From: Karalla daura
Lineage: Eukaryota; Chordata; Actinopteri; Chaetodontiformes; Leiognathidae
Assembly: GCA_029224185.1 (NCBI GenBank)
Contig: CM055191.1
Span: 17,305,260-17,369,259 of the forward strand
Length of the DNA stretch: 64,000 bases
Direction of reading: 5' to 3'
In this document: one piece after another, positions 57,588 through 64,000 of the stretch
Layout of the letters: every line of letters starts with the position of its first letter
Position numbering within the stretch: the stretch's first letter is position 1
The notes under the pieces: model-generated
Databases searched by the model: none
Told to the model about the DNA's origin: nothing
The model's input: only the letters and a program-made list of their open reading frames with translations
Translations under genes and position numbers: made by a program

Positions 57588-57713
57588 GTTCTGCTCTGTC
57601 CATTGTGCATCCAAACTGATCCGACCGAGCGAATTGTGCGAAAGAGCTGAGAGACGCAAATCATGGCTGTGGCCGGATGTCCGGATTATTTCCTGCATCA
57701 TCCCAATTATCAG
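57588..57713 (+). CDS. grb10: GRB10 first coding exon (partial gene; ATG at 57663)
   Basis: GRB10 is a cytoplasmic adaptor with RA, PH, BPS and SH2 domains that binds the insulin and IGF1 receptors and restrains their signalling; it is also an mTORC1 substrate. Only the N terminus is in the window. After acceptor tctctgcag the leader has no ATG. It has an in-frame TGA at 57648-57650, then ATG at 57663 with A at -3 and G at +4. The 17 codons read MAVAGCPDYFLHHPNYQ, against MALAGCPDSFLHHPYYQ in human GRB10. The donor gtaatt is at 57714 and the coding part ends in phase 0. GRB14 and GRB7 start differently. All conserved domains lie beyond the window. The coordinates include 75 bases of 5' UTR. 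Confidence 0.92.
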
Positions 57714-59355
57714 GTAATTGGAAAGAACTAGCCTAGGTTTTTCCTCAGATCTCAGAGCGGATGTTAAGCCCTGCGTTAACTGCTTGACAAGTGTTTGAAG
57801 AGATGAATTATGGCCACTGAAACAGCATGGAAGCAGCCAACACTAATGCGAAGCCAGGGAGTGACGTGAGCACCAAGTGCTCTCCAGAGTTGAACGCACC
57901 AGATGTCATTAGAGTTTGAACCTGCTGTGACTTTATTTAGTAAAAATGTGCCCGCATCCCCATGAAACTCTTGTAATGCTCTGCAGCACTGGATGGTTAT
58001 ACCCCAAGACTTGCTAACGTGCACAGAAATTGTGAAATTTAAACTATGATCATTTCTGTATTCAACATGGGGAACTGTTAAAAACTAGACAAAGTCCTGG
58101 TAGAATTGGGTAGAATCAAATAACTAGTGAGAGTGTGGTTAGTACTGTCATTTTCAACGGCTTTGCCTCTGTTGCTTAGTTCTCGGACGCTGTCAGATCA
58201 ACAGTATATTTGTCTCATTCGACAGCGGGGGAAGGGAAATAAAAGAATCCCTGGTCTGTGGGTGTAGTTTGTTCTGTTTGGTCTAGTGCTGCTGGCAAAA
58301 GAGAGTCAAGTGAGAGTAAAAAAGCTGCAGGGGTGAGGGGCGGACTGTTGAGGAGTGTTGGACCAACAGCTCCACAAAAGCATCTTCTTTTGGCCGACAC
58401 ACCCCCAGGAAATAGCCGCCCCTTTCACTCTGATTGTATGGCGGGCCCATTCACTCTCACACAAATGCGTAGACTAGGCCCTTTTGTACTGAGCACGTTT
58501 CCTTATGCAGTGGGAATCATATTTTATGTTCCTGTTAGCATTTACTCCACTGAATCCAAATGACAAATTAACCACCAGTACTTTTCCCAAGAACTCTAAA
58601 TTGTTCCCCCTCTTGCCAGCAGTTCTATATTTCGGTTGTGGGTTTGGAGCAAGTCACGGCAGTACAATGGCCAAACATTACAGGGTAAAGCAAACAAAGT
58701 GAAGCCAAACAAAACCAAACACATTTATTCAACTGACTTTGAAAAGCCAAAGCTTTGGCCTAATCCTATCTTCGATTAGTTGCATAGTATTAGAAATCTC
58801 CTACTGTTCAGTGCAACTATTGTCCTGCTCTGTGATTGAGGAGCTCCACTGAATTATGTGTTGATTCAGGAGCCATTCCTTTGATTCCATGATCTTTGGC
58901 TCAAAGTCAGAAACATGTCATTGCTCTTAAGACTGCACGTGCCAAAATAACAATGCGAGTTATTCTCTGCAGCTGAGGTTGTGCACACTTGTGTATTTTG
59001 GCTTACGTGTTTTAATCTGATCCTCATTTGTCATCTTGGGTTTTGGTGTGCACTCCAGTTTGGTTTGTTGCAGCACAAAGCAATAAAAGTACACCGATTC
59101 TAGAAAACAAACTTGAGATGAGGTCATGACGGCCTGCGAAAAGCAAAGGCCTTCCAAACATTTGTCTTAGGGCAGTAGCGCAGTTGGCCTTATCAGAAGC
59201 TGCTCTGCCGCTTACTTGTCATCTGGTCCGTGGCTTTATCTGTGACCCCTGACCTCAGAGCAGCTAGAGGACAGAGAGTTCAGCCTGCTTGATCCCAGAT
59301 CCCAGATCTTCACAGCTTAGAGGGACTGAAACCAAAGATCCACATGAGGCTGGAT

Positions 59356-59470
59356 GTATGTATGTACGTATGTACATGTGTATGTACGTATGTACGTATG
59401 TATGTATGTATGTATGTATGTATGTATGTATGTGTGTGTGTGTGTGTGTGTATGTGTGTGTGTGTGTGTG
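59356..59470. repeat. Compound (TATG)n / (TG)n microsatellite
   Basis: A TATG tetranucleotide array, mixed with TACG units in its 5' half and pure in the middle, passes into a TG repeat at its 3' end. Confidence 0.95.
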
Positions 59471-59770
59471 TTAGATGTCGAGTGATATGTTTGGATTTGC
59501 CAAATTGTCGACCTCATCCAATTTTTGCAGGCACATTCAACCGAAAAGAAACAACGGGAAAGTCACAAAAACCGCAGACAGTGACCAGACTGATCAAAAT
59601 CAACACTGGCTGTGGTTTCCAGCTCTCCAGGCTGCTCTGCCTGCTACTGTGCTAGTTGTAGTGTGTCACTGAGCCATGGCTCATGTCTGCTCTCAGAGCT
59701 AAGAGCATAAAAATATGTGAATTTCAATGACAAAAATTGCCCTAAAAACAGGGTGTGATAACACTGTGTC

Positions 59771-59809
<39 letters not shown>
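59771..59809. repeat. Compound (TG)n(AG)n microsatellite
   Basis: TG repeat passing directly into a GA repeat. Confidence 0.95.
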
Positions 59810-59814
<5 letters not shown>

Positions 59815-62614
59815 CTTGCCTGCTTCTATATTTGTTAGATTAAAGTCGGAAGGCTGTTCTGTATATTGTTCCTGCCTTATTGCTTCAGCTGCGAGGATGA
59901 TTGTGCACATTTTGCGAAAAGAGCATTGTTTTTAATGGGGCATACCTTTAATAACAGAACAGTTTGGGGAACCCAGCCAAGGAAAATAAAACTACAAAGC
60001 ACAGGCCGCTTGAGCCGAGTTGAGGCCGAGGTGACAGCCCGGCAGGCACAGCGTATCATACACAGTATAGTGTCCAGAAATAGAGCAATGCAAATATGTG
60101 TAGACTAATCCTCTCCGCTCAGCATATGTGCCCACAGGCACCTTCACACACAGCGAGCAATCAGCAGTATACGGGCCCTAATGTACACATTCTAGTGTAC
60201 ACACATATACACACACACACAGACACACACTCACTCTGCTGTTTGCAAAGCAGTCGGCTATAACAGATGCACCTTGACTTGCTGAATGAGAAAACCCATT
60301 CACTGTGAAATTCCTGGGTTCTGGAAGATTTTCTCCCGATAAAAACGCTGCAGCAATTCAAAACAGATTCGAGTGAAGATTACATTCATCCTGAACCCAA
60401 GGGACTATATCGCCACTTTAATCTTGTTTCTGTTGTGCCATCGTGACTAAATGCATAAATGATGGTATGTGCAAAGCGAAGCAAATCTGATATGGTCAAA
60501 AAAAAACCCCAAAATGACAAAACAAGACGCCTGGTCAGTGGCAGGATGATAGCTGATTCCAAAAACCACTTCATCCAAGAGGAGACAGAACCTACAACAC
60601 AGACCCACAATCTGCAGCCAATTGGACAAATGTCAAAACTAACCTCGGACCTCACACCAAAATGCTGAGCAAGCAGATCCCAAAGGATCTCTGTATGCCA
60701 AAAACATAATATTGTCATGTATAAAAGTTCTGTGTGCCTTCCAGTGCATCGGTCCTCCTCAGATCTATGTTGGATCACTGGATAAACAAGCAGACTCCCG
60801 CGCTGGAGAATAATTTCTGCCCGTGGGGAGAGCCCGAGATAGCTGCGCCGCTTTATCTGAGGCTAAACATTAACAAATTCTCGTGGTGGTTCCCATAACC
60901 TGCTGATATTCCTGCGAGTCACGGTACGGCATTTGTTTTCCTTGCGCTAGGTGGAGTGAGTATTTCCACACGTTTGGTTCGGGGGATGTCACTCAGGGAT
61001 CACATGTGGGTCTGATACGTGCTGTGAGACTGATGCACAGTAGAAAGCACAGCATCAGAGTGCTCCTTTAGTCACCTCACACAGTTGTGATTTGCCTTTG
61101 AATGCAGGGTGTACAGGTTAGATGCCGCGTCCTGTAATTGTCTTAGTAGGGGACGATCCTGATCTGATTTTTCTCTCGATTACGTATCATTTTCGCCTCA
61201 CTCTGCCATGACTGACTGGTTGGATAACGGCAGCTGGTCGGTTCAAGTAGGTGGTGTAAAGTTCAAGTGAGTGCCCTGTTTCTCCGATAATATCAACAGT
61301 AGTGCACAAAATAATGCTGTAACAGGATTGCTTCGATGAGGAAAACCCTAAATGACCGGTATTATGTAAACATATGTCACAAGCCAGCGCTAAGTGGCTG
61401 AGCCTAGCTGTGACAGCAGCTACAGCTGATTTCTACTGTATAAACAAACAGATCAACCGGGCACCCGAGCAGACATTACTTTGACCCCCTGATCTCATTC
61501 TGGTTAATTATGTAAGACAGGATTTCCACTTGCTGTCTGGTCTTCTGGTGTGTTGTAACTGGGCCGCCTTAGTGCCACTGCTGTCACCAGCAGCAGGCTG
61601 CCAGAAGCAGGTCCTGGACCCCGGGAAACATTGTGAAAGCCCCCTTGACGGTGTGCAGCTCTGGTGGGTTTTGAATGGCCGTTCCCAGCTGCTCCCTCTT
61701 AGCGGAAAGCCCCTCAACATGTCAGGTATTGATCATATTCAGACCCCGGTCTCAACATTTAACCTCAGTCTGACCTCTCCTAAAGGCGTAGCTCTGACAT
61801 GCGTCTCAGGCTTTTCTCCTTTATTTGAGGCCCAATCTCCAGACCTTTGTGTCTGTCCTGCATTCAGTGCCTTAACCTTGTCTCTGGCCTTCCACTGACC
61901 CCTTTTAAAGAGCTCAACCCTCAACCCCTTGACTCTTTTTTGGAGTTCCTTTCAACTTCATCAATATGAAAGGGCCCTTATATGCTTCTTGTCAAAACTT
62001 GGCCTACCTTCAGTGCTGTTTTGACCCGACTTTAACAACCCAAGCAACAAGTGTGTTTGAGTGTGTGCACGTGTGTGGGTGCACATTTAGCTTTTCTGTG
62101 TGTGTGCGTGTGTGCATTCGTGTGAGAGACTGTGACGCAAGATGAGAAAATGAAAGAACAAGGGTAAAAAAGATCATCTGCGTTTTTTCCCCCCTCTCCA
62201 GCCCAAAAAGAAGAAATGCCTTCTATTATTTTCTCTCCATTCTTTGTGGTCTCAACCTTATGAGCTCCAATAAACTCCCAACCAAATGGAGAGTAAGGCA
62301 AAGGCATGGCTGAGAATTATGCTAAATGGCCTGAATCAATAGGATTAAATCGGCAAGTTAACATTCTGTCAATTGTCTGTAGAGGCATCAAAGACTGTCT
62401 GGGTTTTGGATTTTTGTTGGTAAGAGCCACAAAAGGAGCCAAAGGTGTGCTTTAAAGGTCCTTTAGTGTGTGTGCATCTGTGTGTGTGCGTGTGTGTGTT
62501 GACTCATTTACTCCCAGACAGCCATGCAAAACAGCTTTCAAGACCAGTATATGGTGTGAAAGAGTCCCTGCGTGTTTGCTCAGTGGAGCTGAACCATGAC
62601 CATCCTTTCCTGAA

Positions 62615-62641
62615 TACACACACACACACACACACACACAC
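62615..62641. repeat. (AC)13 microsatellite
   Basis: Perfect CA repeat in the GRB10 intron. Confidence 0.95.
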
Positions 62642-63609
62642 GAATATTGCGCTGTACCACTCTGCCGACCAAACCGGCGTCCTGGTACTGTTTGGGTGAC
62701 TGGGTAGGGATCAGTCACAGTCTGGTAGCTGGACGCCCAGACGCTTTGCGTCCCCGATGGGGTTTTCTGTGTCACAGGCACAGACGGGGTGATGCTGTGG
62801 TTATTTGGCAATTTCTTTAATTTCAAAAGAAGGCTAGTCCTATTAAGGCCTGAAATCTCTCAACCCGGCCAAGTTGGCTGGAACTGACGACAATACAAAG
62901 ACGGAACAATGCCATGTAATGACTGGATGCGGTTGGGTTAGTCGGTATAGAAGAAGGGCGGGGGGGGGGCAGTGGCGGTGGGGGGTAGGCGTGGGCTGGT
63001 GGTGGACAGGACCATATACTGACGTTGTGCCTCCACTTATATCCAGTTCAGTCTGGGCATTCACCAGTAAAGACTCCAGAGAGAGAAACTTCAGTGTTCC
63101 CTTTGCCCACAAGTCATGGATTACATATTGGCAAACTAAAGAGCTGAGCCTCCAGTCTGAAGAATGGAGTCACCACGGTGGAGTTCTGCGTCAGGCTCTG
63201 CTCTCACAGTGAGTCAACTCTGCGTGAACTGCTCGTCCAGGCCTCTTAGTTGGGCCACTGTTGAGATTTGATACGGCGGTGACGATTAGAGCTTTGAAAA
63301 AAAACTGATGCAAGTGATAACTTTACTCTGACATTCGTGTAAAAAGTTCAGTTGGGTAGTCAGCTCAGTTTCAAGAACTTTCAGCGCATTGAAAGCATCT
63401 GTCATGAGAACAGGAGGGTGGATTCTCCTCTGTCTTCTTCGCTGCCCTAGATGAGGCAGAGCAGGCGACCGAAACAGCTTTTATTGCAGCATCAGAGGAG
63501 GTCGTCTGCGTTCTGCCGGCACAGTCAGTAGCTGTGTTTTTCTGAGCTCAGTAGTACACCCCAGGACGTTCTGTTCTTGCTCCCGCTGTTAGGCCCTGCA
63601 CGGGATGCC

Positions 63610-63616
63610 ACACACA

Positions 63617-63686
<70 letters not shown>
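63610..63686. repeat. (CA)n microsatellite, about 77 bp
   Basis: CA repeat with a single CC interruption near 63619; one of the two longest dinucleotide tracts in the window. Confidence 0.97.
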
Positions 63687-63687
<1 letters not shown>

Positions 63688-64000
63688 CACAGACACCACA
63701 TGCACACACACTCACCCACAGCGGGTAACCCACAGTTGTACTCATCAGCAGCTGAAAGAACTCGAAACAGACAAAAAAACAAACATGTTTCTGAACACAA
63801 TCACTTTGTGGAACAGCTTTGCACTGACGGGAAAAACGAGATACTGAGAGGAGAAGGCAGGACTTTGGTATCTTAAACTGCTCCTCCTCTGTGCTCTGAT
63901 ACACACCTGGCCGTGTTCGCACACCGTGGTTCAAAGAGCAGATGTTATCTTTGTTCAACTTTTTCTCATTTGCTGTACTTTGATGTACAATCACATCATA

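Larger units (their letters stand above)
57714..64000 (+). other. grb10: GRB10 intron after first coding exon (runs off window)
   Basis: No further GRB10 exon was recognised. It contains a TATG/TG tract at 59356-59470, TG then GA repeats at 59771-59809, (CA)n at 62615-62641, a G-rich run near 62958-62990 and a long (CA)n at 63610-63686. Confidence 0.75.

Noticed and set aside
1..64000. CRISPR arrays, prophage or bacterial mobile elements
   Set aside because: The only regular repeats are vertebrate-type microsatellites with no spacer structure, and the genes are spliced vertebrate genes.

Overview
The window is a eukaryotic, very probably teleost fish, genomic segment. Exons are separated by GT-AG introns, long (CA)n/(TG)n tracts are frequent, and the translated exons read as vertebrate cordon-bleu (COBL). 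At least 31 kb of COBL is packed into introns mostly of 0.1-9 kb, far tighter than the mammalian gene, which fits a compact percomorph-like genome. The species cannot be named from the sequence. No bacterial-type operon, CRISPR array, rRNA or convincing tRNA was found.

Layout. Positions 1-7997 are intron 5' of the first recognisable COBL exon; the true first coding exon lies upstream of the window. Seventeen + strand exons between 7998 and 39199 join with compatible splice phases into one open frame of 1,555 codons ending at TAA (39197-39199). In order they encode a KARAPPPP segment, a two-part ubiquitin-like Cobl region, two KRAP-type basic-proline motifs, a long acidic/Ser-Pro-rich middle, one 1.55-kb exon, and three C-terminal WH2 actin-binding motifs with a polyproline linker before the third. 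A 3' UTR of about 1.65 kb ends near an AATAAA at 40854. About 3.5 kb of intergenic DNA with dispersed-repeat fragments follows. A CpG-rich block at 44.34-45.27 kb carries a splice donor and is the candidate promoter and noncoding first exon of the next gene. The first coding exon of that gene, at 57588-57713, reads MAVAGCPDYFLHHPNYQ, matching the start of the adaptor GRB10. The rest of GRB10 lies beyond 64000.

Together: COBL is an actin nucleator of neuronal and ciliated cells, and GRB10 is an adaptor that dampens insulin/IGF1 receptor signalling. They are not known to act in one pathway. What is conserved is their tandem head-to-tail order, which is also the human 7p12 order and parallels the paralogous COBLL1-GRB14 pair. 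I found no undescribed system. The points most worth a second look are the identical intron position inside all three WH2 repeats, the frame-neutral small exons, CpG-dense patches inside a COBL intron (one with a TATA box), and a pair of dispersed repeat copies around 43.1 and 45.6 kb.
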